From Clostridiales bacterium (lineage in GTDB: Bacteria > Bacillota > Clostridia > Lachnospirales > Lachnospiraceae): a stretch of DNA of 64,000 nt. The number at the start of each line of letters is the position of its first letter. Positions within the stretch are counted from its first letter, which is position 1. The stretch lies in assembly GCA_021203365.1 (NCBI GenBank), contig JAJQBI010000069.1:33101-97100 (forward strand), given 5' to 3'. The notes under the pieces were generated by a model that worked only from the letters and a program-made list of their open reading frames with translations, was not told the origin of the DNA and searched no databases. Of this stretch, positions 7,623 to 16,228 are shown one piece after another. Position numbers and translations under genes: made by a program.

Positions 7623-8933
7623 TCAGTTCTTCTCCCCGTCCTCATCCTCAAACCGCACGGCGATGGAATTGGCATGAGCGGTCAGCCGCTCAGATGTGGC
7701 AAACTGAATAATGTCCTTATGAATTTCCTGTAAGGCCTCTCTGGAATAGTAAACAATGCTTGATTTTTTTACAAAATCATCCACAGAAAGAGCAGAGAAA
7801 AATTTGGCGGTTCCGTTGGTGGGGAGCACATGGTTAGGACCCGCAAAGTAGTCCCCCAGAGGCTCCGAGCTGTACTCTCCGATAAAAATCGCCCCCGCGT
7901 TCCGCACCTTCGTCATAACCTCAAAGGGGTTTTTGGTCACGATCTCCATATGCTCAGAGGCAATCTCGTTGGCCGCCTCTATGGCCTGGTCCATATCTTC
8001 CGCGAGAAGGATATAGCCAAACTGATCCAGGGATTTCTGAATAATATCCCTTCTGGAGAGAACCTCCGTGAATTTTTCCACCTCCGCCTCCACCTTCTGC
8101 GCCAGCTCCCGGCTGGTGGTGATCAGAATGGCGGAAGCCATCTCGTCATGCTCCGCCTGGGAGAGAAGATCCGCGGCCACATACCTGGGATTGGCCGTCT
8201 CATCGGCAAGCACCAGAATCTCACTGGGACCGGCAATGGAATCAATGCTCACATATCCATACACTGCCTTCTTGGCCAGGGCCACAAACACATTCCCGGG
8301 GCCCACAATCTTGTCCACCTTCGGAACGCTCTTTGTCCCATAGGCCAGCGCGCCGATGGCCTGGGCGCCGCCCGCCTTATAGATCTCATCCACCCCGGCC
8401 TCGTTTGCGGCCACCAGCGTGGCCGGATTCACCTTTCCGTCCTTTCCGGGCGGTGTGGTCATAACCAGATGGGGCACGCCGGCCACTCTGGCCGGCACAA
8501 TATTCATAAGCACCGAGGATGGATACGCCGCCTTTCCCCCAGGTACGTAGACACCCACCCGATTCAGAGGGGTCACCTTCTGTCCCAGCAGGGTTCCCTT
8601 CTCCGTGGTGGTAAACCAGCTGTTCTGCCGCTGCTTTTCATGGTAGGCCTGAATATTTACCAGAGCCGAGCGGATCACACCTACAAGCTCCGGCTCCACA
8701 AGGGTGTAAGCCTCCTCAATTTCCTCTTTCGTCACCCGGATGGTTTCCGGAGTGATCTCGGCCCCGTCAAATTCCCGGGTATACGAAAAAAGAGCCGTAT
8801 CCCCCTCTTTTTTTACCCGGGCAAGAATCTCGTTCACAGCCGTCTCATATTTTCCATAATTATTGGGACTTCTCTTCAGAAGACTGTCCAGAAGATCCCG
8901 GGTTGTCTCCTTCGTCAGTGTCACTTTACGCAT
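7623..8933 (-). CDS. hisD: Histidinol dehydrogenase
   Basis: Zinc enzyme that oxidises L-histidinol to L-histidine in two NAD-dependent steps, the end of the pathway. It has 436 residues, normal for HisD. Motifs include YVPGGKAAYPSSVLM, IVGPGNVFVALAK, GPSEILVLAD and SQAEHDE with catalytic Glu-His. I start at 8933 (MRKVTLTKE) behind a GAAGG; a longer start lacks a site. It follows hisG after 105 bp, the widest gap inside the operon. Confidence 0.97.
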   Translation of the reverse strand: MRKVTLTKETTRDLLDSLLKRSPNNYGKYETAVNEILARVKKEGDTALFSYTREFDGAEITPETIRVTKEEIEEAYTLVEPELVGVIRSALVNIQAYHEKQRQNSWFTTTEKGTLLGQKVTPLNRVGVYVPGGKAAYPSSVLMNIVPARVAGVPHLVMTTPPGKDGKVNPATLVAANEAGVDEIYKAGGAQAIGALAYGTKSVPKVDKIVGPGNVFVALAKKAVYGYVSIDSIAGPSEILVLADETANPRYVAADLLSQAEHDEMASAILITTSRELAQKVEAEVEKFTEVLSRRDIIQKSLDQFGYILLAEDMDQAIEAANEIASEHMEIVTKNPFEVMTKVRNAGAIFIGEYSSEPLGDYFAGPNHVLPTNGTAKFFSALSVDDFVKKSSIVYYSREALQEIHKDIIQFATSERLTAHANSIAVRFEDEDGEKN

Positions 8934-9038
8934 TCTTCCATGCCTTCTTTCTATTGATACCAGGATCAAAGGGTATTCTGACGCCGTAATACGCGGATAG
9001 CCCGGCCTTTTGCGCCTGTCCCCGCGATCCCGCGGTTT

Positions 9039-9677
9039 TTACTCAATCACCTTTTTCAGGTCCGCGATCAGACCCCGGATTCGCTGATCCTCCATTTTCA
9101 TACTCACCTGGTTCACCACCATCCGGGCGGAGAGCGGGCACACCTCCTCCAGAACCTTCAGGCCGTTTTCCCGCAGAGTGGATCCGGTCTCCACAATGTC
9201 CACAATCACTTCGGAAAGACCCACAATGGGTGCCAGCTCAATGGAACCGTTCAGCTTGATGATCTCCACGGTCTGGTGCTTTCTTCCATAAAAATACTCC
9301 CGGGCAATGTTGGGATACTTGGTTGCCACACGGATCTGCTGATTGGTGGTAAGAACCTTCCGGGCGCTCTCCGGCCCGCAGACACACATGCGGCATTTTC
9401 CAAAGCCAAGATCCATCACCTCATAAAGCCTGCGCCCTTCCTCCAGAAGGGTATCCTTCCCGACGACGCCGATGTCCGCCGCCCCGTATTCCACATAGGT
9501 GGGCACATCCGGCCCCTTGGCCAGGAAAAAGCGAAGCTTCAGGTCCTCATTTACAAAAATCAGCTTTCTGGACTCCTTATCCCGCATCTCCTCACAGGTG
9601 ATGCCCACTTTCTCAAGCATGTCCATGGTTTTGGACGCCAGACGCCCCTTTGTCAGGGCAAATGTCAGATATCTCAT
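9039..9677 (-). CDS. hisG: ATP phosphoribosyltransferase, short form
   Basis: Catalyses the first and committed step of histidine synthesis, joining ATP and PRPP. The 212-residue length marks the short form, which lacks the C-terminal regulatory domain and needs HisZ. Motifs: TFALTKGRL at the start, GAADIGVVGKDTL and the PRPP-loop-like IVDIVETGSTLREN. It overlaps hisZ by four bases (ATGA), consistent with making the two subunits in balance. Confidence 0.97.
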   Translation of the reverse strand: MRYLTFALTKGRLASKTMDMLEKVGITCEEMRDKESRKLIFVNEDLKLRFFLAKGPDVPTYVEYGAADIGVVGKDTLLEEGRRLYEVMDLGFGKCRMCVCGPESARKVLTTNQQIRVATKYPNIAREYFYGRKHQTVEIIKLNGSIELAPIVGLSEVIVDIVETGSTLRENGLKVLEEVCPLSARMVVNQVSMKMEDQRIRGLIADLKKVIE

Positions 9678-10798
9678 AACTCACCGGCCTCTCTTTCCAG
9701 GCGAAGCGCCACATTTTTTCCCTCTCCCCGAAGCCTGAGGGCCTCCCGCACCGCGGCTTCCCGCTCTTCCTTCCGATAGGAGAGAATCACCGTCTCCGGT
9801 TCGCCGGGAAGGGAAATATTCTGTCTTGAAAGAGCGGACAGAAGGTTGTCCACCACAATGGCAAACCCGATGGATGACGCCGGCCGGCCGAAATGCTTCA
9901 TGAGCTCATTGTACCGTCCGCCCTTCACCAGCGGCTCCCCGGTTCCATAGGTATAGGCCTGAAAAATAATTCCGGTGTAATAACGATATTTGCTCAGCAT
10001 TCCAAAATCAAAACTGATATACTCCTGACACCCGTAGAGCTTCAGGATCTCATAGATTTCCTCCAGGCGGGCCACCGCGGCCAGCGCCTCCGGGTTCCCG
10101 GTCAGAGCCTTCGCCCTCTCCAGCACCTCCACAGAACCAAACATCCGGGGAAGCTCCATAAATACAGCGGAAAGCTCTCCGGAGAGCTTCTGCTCCCGGA
10201 TCATCTCCTCCACCCCGAACTCATTCTTCTGGGAGATCAGCTCCCGAAGACGGGCGATGGTATCCTCATCCATTCCCGCTTCCGCCAGAAGAGATTTAAA
10301 ATAATCCACCTGTCCCACGCTGATCTGAAAATCCTTCAGCCCGGAGGCGCGCAGGCATTCCACCGTCAGGGCCAGGATCTCCGCGTCCGCCTCGGGGGAG
10401 GCGTCCCCGATATGCTCCACCCCCATTTGGGTATTCTCCTTTAGCTGTCCCCGCAGGCTGGAGCTGTTGATAAATGTATTTCCCGTATAGCAGAGGCTTA
10501 CCGGCGTCTGCTCCGGGAAAAAATAGGTTGCGCAGGCCCTGGACACCGAAGGGGTAAAATCCGGGCGAAGCACCAGAGTGTTTCCCTCTCTGTCAAAAAA
10601 CTTATATAAATCCTTGGAAGGGATGGTTCCCACCTCACGGCTGAAAACCTCAAAATATTCAAAGGTGGGCGTCTCAATATCCTCATAGCCGTACTGGCGA
10701 AAAACACGGTGAATCTGCTCCTGAAGCCGGCGCTTCCGGCCGCATTCCTCCCCGTAGATATCTCTCACACCTTCCGGTGTATGAAAAATTCTCTGCAT
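9674..10798 (-). CDS. hisZ: ATP phosphoribosyltransferase regulatory subunit
   Basis: HisZ resembles histidyl-tRNA synthetase but does not charge tRNA; it forms an octamer with short HisG and confers histidine feedback. This 374-residue protein starts with FHTPEGVRDIYGEE and shows class II synthetase-like motif regions (TPTFEYFEVF; LVLRPDFTPSVSR), and YYTGIIFQAY. It is the first gene of the operon, about 55 bp after the predicted transcription start. No complete synthetase anticodon domain follows, supporting HisZ over HisS. Confidence 0.95.
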   Translation of the reverse strand: MQRIFHTPEGVRDIYGEECGRKRRLQEQIHRVFRQYGYEDIETPTFEYFEVFSREVGTIPSKDLYKFFDREGNTLVLRPDFTPSVSRACATYFFPEQTPVSLCYTGNTFINSSSLRGQLKENTQMGVEHIGDASPEADAEILALTVECLRASGLKDFQISVGQVDYFKSLLAEAGMDEDTIARLRELISQKNEFGVEEMIREQKLSGELSAVFMELPRMFGSVEVLERAKALTGNPEALAAVARLEEIYEILKLYGCQEYISFDFGMLSKYRYYTGIIFQAYTYGTGEPLVKGGRYNELMKHFGRPASSIGFAIVVDNLLSALSRQNISLPGEPETVILSYRKEEREAAVREALRLRGEGKNVALRLEREAGEL

Positions 10799-10858
10799 TG
10801 TCTTCCTCCACTTTAGCGCGTTGTCGTGCTACCATATTACTATATAAAATCCTACAAG

Positions 10859-10887
10859 ATTATATCGAACAATCCGTCCTCTGTCAA
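10859..10887 (-). promoter_or_regulatory. Consensus sigmaA promoter of the his operon
   Basis: On the minus strand, TTGACA (10882-10887) and TATAAT (10859-10864) are spaced by exactly 17 bp, a full consensus. The -35 box overlaps the stop codon of recU. The short leader to hisZ holds a weak stem (TAGC...GCTA) but no T-box or terminator that I can see. Confidence 0.85.
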
Positions 10888-11417
10888 TCCCGGAATCGCA
10901 GATCTCTCTGCAGTCCCTCCAGATAGGGCACCAGAAAGCCGCTTTTCTGAGGGAGGTAAAAATCTTCCTCCAGTTCTTCCCGGCGAAAGCTCTTGCGCCC
11001 GCCCTCCTCCATGCGCTTCCAGAAACGGGCCAGGGTGGAAAAACGCAGATAATAAAACAGATTCTCACTGCTGAAAAAAATCAGGAAAAAGGCCACGCCT
11101 CCCTGCCCTTCAAAATCCTTCATAAAAGCCACCTGATGGGGATGGATGTTGGCCAGGGGAAAGGTATCCACACTGCACTCCTTGGCGTCAAAGCACACCG
11201 GGATTCCCTGCACCGCCCCGATATAGTCCACTGTACTTCTCTGCTCAAAATAGGCCAGAGTGATGTGGCGGCTTTCCTTGTCCATCTGTACCGGGGTAAT
11301 GGGGGTGGGGATTTTCTGGATCAGCGCCAGTCCTTTCTCCCGGTACTGCTCATTGGTCCGGTTTACCAGCTCCTCCAGGGTCGACCCCCGCAGTCCCCGG
11401 CTGTTCCACGTAGCCAT
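10884..11417 (-). CDS. recU: Holliday junction resolvase RecU
   Basis: Cuts four-way DNA junctions in recombination in Firmicutes, where it stands in for RuvC. The 177-residue protein has GSTLEELVNRTNEQY with the family Glu, the nuclease core STVDYIGAVQ (Asp) and CFDAKEC (Glu-x-Lys equivalent DAKE). The start codon overlaps the lepB stop by one base (TGATG). RuvA and RuvB are encoded elsewhere in this window without ruvC, which fits use of RecU. Confidence 0.93.
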   Translation of the reverse strand: MATWNSRGLRGSTLEELVNRTNEQYREKGLALIQKIPTPITPVQMDKESRHITLAYFEQRSTVDYIGAVQGIPVCFDAKECSVDTFPLANIHPHQVAFMKDFEGQGGVAFFLIFFSSENLFYYLRFSTLARFWKRMEEGGRKSFRREELEEDFYLPQKSGFLVPYLEGLQRDLRFRD

Positions 11418-11974
11418 CAGTTCAGGAGCTTGATGGAGGGATAATACCGGATCAGCGCCTTCCCCACAATCTGATCCGCCCTCACATAGGTATTCTCCCA
11501 GTAACGGGAATCCTTGGAATTATTCCGGTTGTCGCCCAGCATGAAATAACAGCCCTCCGGCACCTCATAGGGTCCGAAATCCCCCATGGCCGTGCCCTTC
11601 ACAAAGGAGTCGTCCAGCGGCTCCTCGGCGCCGTCAATATATACCTTGCCGTCTTTGATCTCCACCGTCTCCCCCGGCAGTCCGATCACACGTTTGATGA
11701 AAAGCTGGGACTCATCATCCGGATAATGAAAAATCACGATATCATAGCGTTCCGGCTCACTCCACTGGGTATGGTACTCAAAGCCCAGAAAATCAATGTT
11801 CAGTCCATAGGAAAGACGGAACCCGAAGATCCGATCGCCGGTCATGATCGTATTTTCCATGGACTCTGAGGGGATCTTCGCGTTGATCAGAATCACATTA
11901 TTGACCAGAAGGACCACCAGTACCACAATGATGATCATTTTCACATATTCCCAGACTTCCTTCCAGATTTTCAT
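11417..11974 (-). CDS. lepB: Signal peptidase I
   Basis: Membrane-bound protease that removes signal peptides from exported proteins. The 185-residue Gram-positive type has one N-terminal membrane segment (about 12-31), catalytic Ser38 in IPSESM, Lys94 in FIKRVIGLPG, and the box D motif GDNRNNSKDSR. The start at 11974 has GAGAGGAAGG about six bases upstream, inside the coding sequence of the pseudouridine synthase gene, giving a 77-bp overlap. Confidence 0.95.
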   Translation of the reverse strand: MKIWKEVWEYVKMIIIVVLVVLLVNNVILINAKIPSESMENTIMTGDRIFGFRLSYGLNIDFLGFEYHTQWSEPERYDIVIFHYPDDESQLFIKRVIGLPGETVEIKDGKVYIDGAEEPLDDSFVKGTAMGDFGPYEVPEGCYFMLGDNRNNSKDSRYWENTYVRADQIVGKALIRYYPSIKLLN

Positions 11975-12944
11975 ATAAACCTTCCTCTCTTAATATAGTG
12001 CGAAATTCCTCCGGCAGCGGAGCCGTAAAGCTTTTCCCGGAAAGGCCCGCAAGCCTTCCCTCCATTTCCGGAAAAACCAGTTTCCACCCGTGAAGAAGCT
12101 GATGCCTCAGGGAATATCGCCTCTGTATTTCCCGTACCTTATCCGGCGGCGCGTACTTTGTATCTCCCACCACCCCATGGCCTTCCGAGGCCAGATGCGC
12201 CCGGATCTGGTGGGGACGGCCGGTGATCAGCTCCACAAGCAGAAGGGTATAGCTTTCATTTCCGCACACAGGCTGATACCGGGTCTCTATGGGGACGGCA
12301 TCCTCCCTCTCCCGGGTGTATACCGTCACCTTATTTCTTTTTTCATCCTTTCGCAGATATCCCCTGATATATTCTTTCTCATGAAGCTGTCCATAAACCA
12401 GGCAGAGATAGAATTTCCTCACATCCCGGCGCCGGAAAAGCCCGGAGAGCTCCTGCAGTCCGGCCAGGCTTTTTCCGGCGGCCACAAGGCCGCTGGTGTT
12501 CCGGTCCAGACGGTTGCACACCGACGGGCGAAAGGTAAAAAGCGCCTCCTCCGTAAGGCTCCCCGACTCCAGAAGATAGCCGGTAAAATACTCCACAAGT
12601 GAGGGAGTTCCATCCTTTCCCGGCTGAGAGAGCATCCCCGCCGGCTTGGCGATCAGCGCCACATCCCGGTCCTCATAGACAATATCCAGCGAAGCACTGG
12701 CTCTGGGCGCTTTTTTCTGCTCCTGTCCGGAAAACTTCTCAAAGGTCTCATCGCTTATATACAGACAGACCCGGTCTCCCACACACAGCCGCTCGTTTCC
12801 CTGGGCCTTTCCCCCGTTCAGGGTAATATTTTTCTTCCGCAGCATCTTATAATAAAAGCCCTTCGGCGCGCTCCTGAAAAGCTTTGCCAGGTACTTGTCA
12901 AAGCGCTGCCCGGCCTCGTTCTCGTGAATATGCAGTTCCCTCAT
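11898..12944 (-). CDS. RluA-family pseudouridine synthase
   Basis: Converts uridine to pseudouridine in rRNA or tRNA. The 348-residue protein has an N-terminal S4 RNA-binding domain (about 12-75), then the catalytic domain with CNRLDRNTSGL (catalytic D147) and the ITGRPHQIRAHL motif. The C-terminal 25 residues, which overlap the start of lepB in another frame, look unlike the family and may be a dispensable tail. Preceded by AGGA near its ATG and eight bases after the membrane-protein gene. Exact RNA target is unknown. Confidence 0.92.
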   Translation of the reverse strand: MRELHIHENEAGQRFDKYLAKLFRSAPKGFYYKMLRKKNITLNGGKAQGNERLCVGDRVCLYISDETFEKFSGQEQKKAPRASASLDIVYEDRDVALIAKPAGMLSQPGKDGTPSLVEYFTGYLLESGSLTEEALFTFRPSVCNRLDRNTSGLVAAGKSLAGLQELSGLFRRRDVRKFYLCLVYGQLHEKEYIRGYLRKDEKRNKVTVYTREREDAVPIETRYQPVCGNESYTLLLVELITGRPHQIRAHLASEGHGVVGDTKYAPPDKVREIQRRYSLRHQLLHGWKLVFPEMEGRLAGLSGKSFTAPLPEEFRTILREEGLYENLEGSLGICENDHHCGTGGPSGQ

Positions 12945-12952
12945 GGCCGTTC

Positions 12953-13576
12953 CTACAGACAGATTGCCAGGATGGTGTGCTTGATCAGCTCATCCCGGGA
13001 AAGCTCCGGATATTTGGAATCCGGTGTGAACTTAATTCCCTCGTGGAGAGAATCATAGTGCTGGTTCATGGAATCCAGACGGTCCAGAAAAGGACGAAGA
13101 TCCCGCAGGATCTTTACATCCGCCTTATATCCGTTCTTACGGAGAATTTTCTGCGCCTCCGCGGCAAGGGTTGCAAGATCTGCCTTTGCGTCCCCGGAAT
13201 ACCCCACCACGGAATTTCCGCAGACGGCAATGGCGTCAATATATCCGCTTTTTTCATAAAAGGTCATGTACATCTCATAGGACATCACCAGCCTTCCGGC
13301 ATGGCTGCGAATCTCCTCATAAAGGTCCCTGTCCATGGATTTTCGCATCAGGATCATAATCAGGCTGACCATCGACCGGCAGCCGGGGAGACATCCCACC
13401 ACCGCCAGGACCGTCCACACTGTCTCCCGGGAGCCGTTGATCCACCAGGCAACAAAATATACGGTCAGCGGAAGAGCAAACAGTCCCGCCGTGATCAGAA
13501 GCCTGTGTTTTTTTTCCCGGGAAAAATAACCGTACTCTCCTTTTTTTCCCACTGTGCTTTTCTTTTGACTGCTCAT
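12953..13576 (-). CDS. Conserved membrane protein of unknown function
   Basis: A 207-residue protein I cannot assign. After a basic N-terminus (about 1-25) two hydrophobic segments follow at roughly 26-47 and 52-75, leaving a cytoplasmic-looking C-terminal domain of about 130 residues rich in charged residues, ending in a hydrophobic ILAICL. It starts at 13576, eight bases after AAGGAG; an upstream in-frame ATG lacks a site. It lies between the radical-SAM gene and the pseudouridine synthase in one directional run, which suggests housekeeping expression. Confidence 0.8.
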   Translation of the reverse strand: MSSQKKSTVGKKGEYGYFSREKKHRLLITAGLFALPLTVYFVAWWINGSRETVWTVLAVVGCLPGCRSMVSLIMILMRKSMDRDLYEEIRSHAGRLVMSYEMYMTFYEKSGYIDAIAVCGNSVVGYSGDAKADLATLAAEAQKILRKNGYKADVKILRDLRPFLDRLDSMNQHYDSLHEGIKFTPDSKYPELSRDELIKHTILAICL

Positions 13577-13595
13577 ATGTGAAACTCCTTTGCTC

Positions 13596-15467
13596 TTACC
13601 GGGAATTCTTTTTTCCATGCACCTTCCGGATGGTTTTTTTCTTCTTCTGTGGGTGGGGATTCCAGCTCTTTTCCCGCTCCGGACGAAGCAGGCATTTCTC
13701 CCCGTAGCCCACCAGATCCATGCGGCCCGCCTTCCGAAGACCTTCCAGCACCAGCGCCCGGTTTTCCGGGTTTCGATACTGCATCAGCGCCCGCTGCACC
13801 GCCTTCTCATGGGCACTCCTGGGCACATAAACCTTTTCCCCGGTGACAGGATGAAAACCAGTGTAATACATACAGGTCGAGAGGGTGGAGGGCGTGGGAT
13901 AAAAATCCTGCACCTGCTCCGGTGTAAAGCCCAGATCCCGTACATATTCCGCCAGCTTCACCGCGTCCTTCATGGTTGAGCCCGGATGGGAGGACATGAA
14001 ATAGGGAACCACATACTGCTTTTTCCCCGTTTTCCGGTTGGCTTTCTCAAAGGCCGCGAGAAAATCCTCATAAACCCGGTGGGGCGGCTTTCCCATATAT
14101 TTCAGAACTCCGTCGGAGACATGCTCCGGAGCCGCGCGCAGCTGTCCGCTGACATGATGGGCCGCCAGCTCCTCCAGAAAGGTGGAATCCGGGTCCGCCA
14201 TCACATAGTCAAAGCGGATCCCTGAACGGACAAAAACCTTTTTCACTCCCGGAAGCTCCCGAAGACTGCGAAGCAGACTTACATAATCCTCATGATCCGC
14301 CTTCAGGTTGGGACATGGATCGGGGAACAGGCACTGCCGGTTCCGGCAGACTCCCCTTGTCAGCTGTTTCTCACAGGACGGATGGCGAAAATCCGCGGTA
14401 GGGCCGCCCACATCATGGATATAGCCTTTAAACTCCGGATCCTCCGTCATTCGCCTGGCCTCCCGCACAATAGAGGCGTGGCTTCGGGTCTGGAGAATCC
14501 GCCCCTGGTGGAAAGTCAGCGCGCAGAAGCTGCACCCGCCGAAGCACCCCCGGTTGCTGGTCAGACTGAACCGGACCTCGGACAGCGCGGGGATTCCCCC
14601 CTCCTTCTCATACATGGGATGTGCCTTTCCCACATAGGGAAGCTCATAGACATCGTCCATCTCCTGCTGGGAGAGAGGCATGGCCGGGGGATTCTGAACC
14701 ACATAGCCGCGGCTTCCGTAAAATTCCGCCAGAGGCCTGGCGGTAAAGGGATCCGTATTTTCATATTGAATGGCAAAGCTGTGCCCATAGACTTTTTTAT
14801 CCTGGCACAGTTCTTCGTAGGAGGGCAGGAACAGCGGCTGATACGCGCTCCCCGGATCGCGGGTTTTAAAAACCGTACCCGGAATATAGGTGATCTCCTC
14901 CACCGGAATTCCGGCGTTCAGAGCATCCGCGATCTCCACAATGGAATGCTCTCCCATCCCATAGGAAATCAGATCCACTCCTGCGTCCAGAAGTATGCTT
15001 CTGCGCAGGGAGTTGTCCCAGTAATCATAGTGGGCAAGCCTTCGCAGGCTTGCCTCAATCCCTCCAAGTATGATGGGTGTCTTCCTGTAGGACTGGCGGA
15101 TCAGATTGCCGTAGACAATGGCCGCCCGGTCCGGGCGCAGGCCCATTTTTCCCCCGGGAGAGTAGGCGTCTGTCCTCCGGCGCTTCCCGGATACGGTATA
15201 ATGATTCACCATGGAATCCATATTTCCGGCGCTTACAAGAAAGCCCAGCCTGGGCTCCCCGAACACCTGAATACTCTCCCTGCGCTTCCAGTCCGGCTGA
15301 GAAATAATACACACCCGATACCCCCGGCTCTCCAGAAGCCGGCTTATAATGGCCGGGCCGAAGGAGGAATGATCCACATAGGCATCTCCGATCACATATA
15401 CAAAGTCCGCCTTCTCCCATCCTCTGAGGCGAATTTCCTCTCTCGTCACAGGCAAAAAATCACGCAT
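13596..15467 (-). CDS. YgiQ-family radical SAM protein
   Basis: A 623-residue member of the UPF0313/YgiQ family of radical S-adenosylmethionine proteins, function not established. The iron-sulphur motif is CFGGCSFC (CxxxCxxC) preceded by TSNRG. An N-terminal B12-binding-like region precedes it (VIGDAYVDHSSFG). The C-terminus is a basic tail (KKKKTIRKVHGKKN) that could bind nucleic acid. Start at 15467 has GGCGGAG eight bases upstream and overlaps the HAD gene by 8 bp; a longer frame to 15644 lies inside that gene. Confidence 0.92.
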   Translation of the reverse strand: MRDFLPVTREEIRLRGWEKADFVYVIGDAYVDHSSFGPAIISRLLESRGYRVCIISQPDWKRRESIQVFGEPRLGFLVSAGNMDSMVNHYTVSGKRRRTDAYSPGGKMGLRPDRAAIVYGNLIRQSYRKTPIILGGIEASLRRLAHYDYWDNSLRRSILLDAGVDLISYGMGEHSIVEIADALNAGIPVEEITYIPGTVFKTRDPGSAYQPLFLPSYEELCQDKKVYGHSFAIQYENTDPFTARPLAEFYGSRGYVVQNPPAMPLSQQEMDDVYELPYVGKAHPMYEKEGGIPALSEVRFSLTSNRGCFGGCSFCALTFHQGRILQTRSHASIVREARRMTEDPEFKGYIHDVGGPTADFRHPSCEKQLTRGVCRNRQCLFPDPCPNLKADHEDYVSLLRSLRELPGVKKVFVRSGIRFDYVMADPDSTFLEELAAHHVSGQLRAAPEHVSDGVLKYMGKPPHRVYEDFLAAFEKANRKTGKKQYVVPYFMSSHPGSTMKDAVKLAEYVRDLGFTPEQVQDFYPTPSTLSTCMYYTGFHPVTGEKVYVPRSAHEKAVQRALMQYRNPENRALVLEGLRKAGRMDLVGYGEKCLLRPEREKSWNPHPQKKKKTIRKVHGKKNSR

Positions 15468-16197
15468 TCTTATACTCCGCCGCAGAGCCGCCGGCCGGCA
15501 CAGAAGAGCCAAAAGCTCCGTCCTCCCCTGCCCGGCAGGTTTCATAGGTTCCCTCCAGCACCTGCCGGTAGGAATAGATATAATAATCCGCCTCGGCTCT
15601 CTTCTCCTTCTCCTGAAAAATACTGTATGTATCATCCACCGCACAAACGGTCATTCCGGCGGCCTTCCCCGCCTGAATACCGGGTACGATATCCTCAAAA
15701 ACCAGACAGTCCTCCGGCGGGATCCCAAGCTCCCGGGCCGCCGCCAGGTACACATCCGGCGCCGGCTTTCCCCTGTGCACGTCACAGGCCGTTACAATGC
15801 AGGCAAAATCCTCCCGGATTCCATGGCCGGCGAGAGCCGCCTCGATCAGCTCACGGCTGTTGCTGGAGGCCACCGCGGCGGGAATGTCCTGCTCCCGAAG
15901 CCAGGAGAGAAACGGCCCCGCCCCCGGCTTCAGGGGAACCCTGTGGGCATATTCCTCCATGGCCATACGGTTCCAGGTCTGCTTAATGGTCTCAATGGAT
16001 TCCGGAATACCAAACCGTTCCTTAAAATACACGGCCACCTCGGTAAATCCCATGCCTTCGATCTCACGCTGGAGATCCTCCGGGACCTCCAGGCCATAGG
16101 CGCCCAGATAGACGATATCAACCTTTCCCCAGATGCCCATGGAATCCACCAGAGTTCCGTCCAGGTCAAAAATTACAGCTTTTTTATCCTTCAGCAT
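15460..16197 (-). CDS. HAD-superfamily phosphatase, beta-phosphoglucomutase-like
   Basis: A 245-residue HAD hydrolase. Motif I FDLDGTLVDSMG holds nucleophile D11 and acid/base D13; motif II is VASSNSR, the Lys is in HRGKPAPDVYLAAA, and motif IV FEDIVPGIQA. The cap domain sits between motifs I and II, as in subfamily I phosphatases acting on sugar phosphates. Substrate unknown. The C-terminal 25 residues (AGEDGAFGSS...) are an unusual low-complexity tail whose DNA also holds the ribosome site of the next gene. Start at 16197, with GAGG upstream. Confidence 0.9.
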   Translation of the reverse strand: MLKDKKAVIFDLDGTLVDSMGIWGKVDIVYLGAYGLEVPEDLQREIEGMGFTEVAVYFKERFGIPESIETIKQTWNRMAMEEYAHRVPLKPGAGPFLSWLREQDIPAAVASSNSRELIEAALAGHGIREDFACIVTACDVHRGKPAPDVYLAAARELGIPPEDCLVFEDIVPGIQAGKAAGMTVCAVDDTYSIFQEKEKRAEADYYIYSYRQVLEGTYETCRAGEDGAFGSSVPAGGSAAEYKNA

Positions 16198-16228
16198 ATT
16201 CTTACGTCCTCGGCTGTTCTGTTCATAT

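Noticed and set aside
7830..8957. Plus-strand 375-codon frame opposite hisD
   Set aside because: Shadow of hisD; the protein lacks any motif and hisD is unmistakable.
10799..10858. T-box or histidine leader before hisZ
   Set aside because: The leader is only about 55 bases, with a weak stem and no T-box sequence or terminator.
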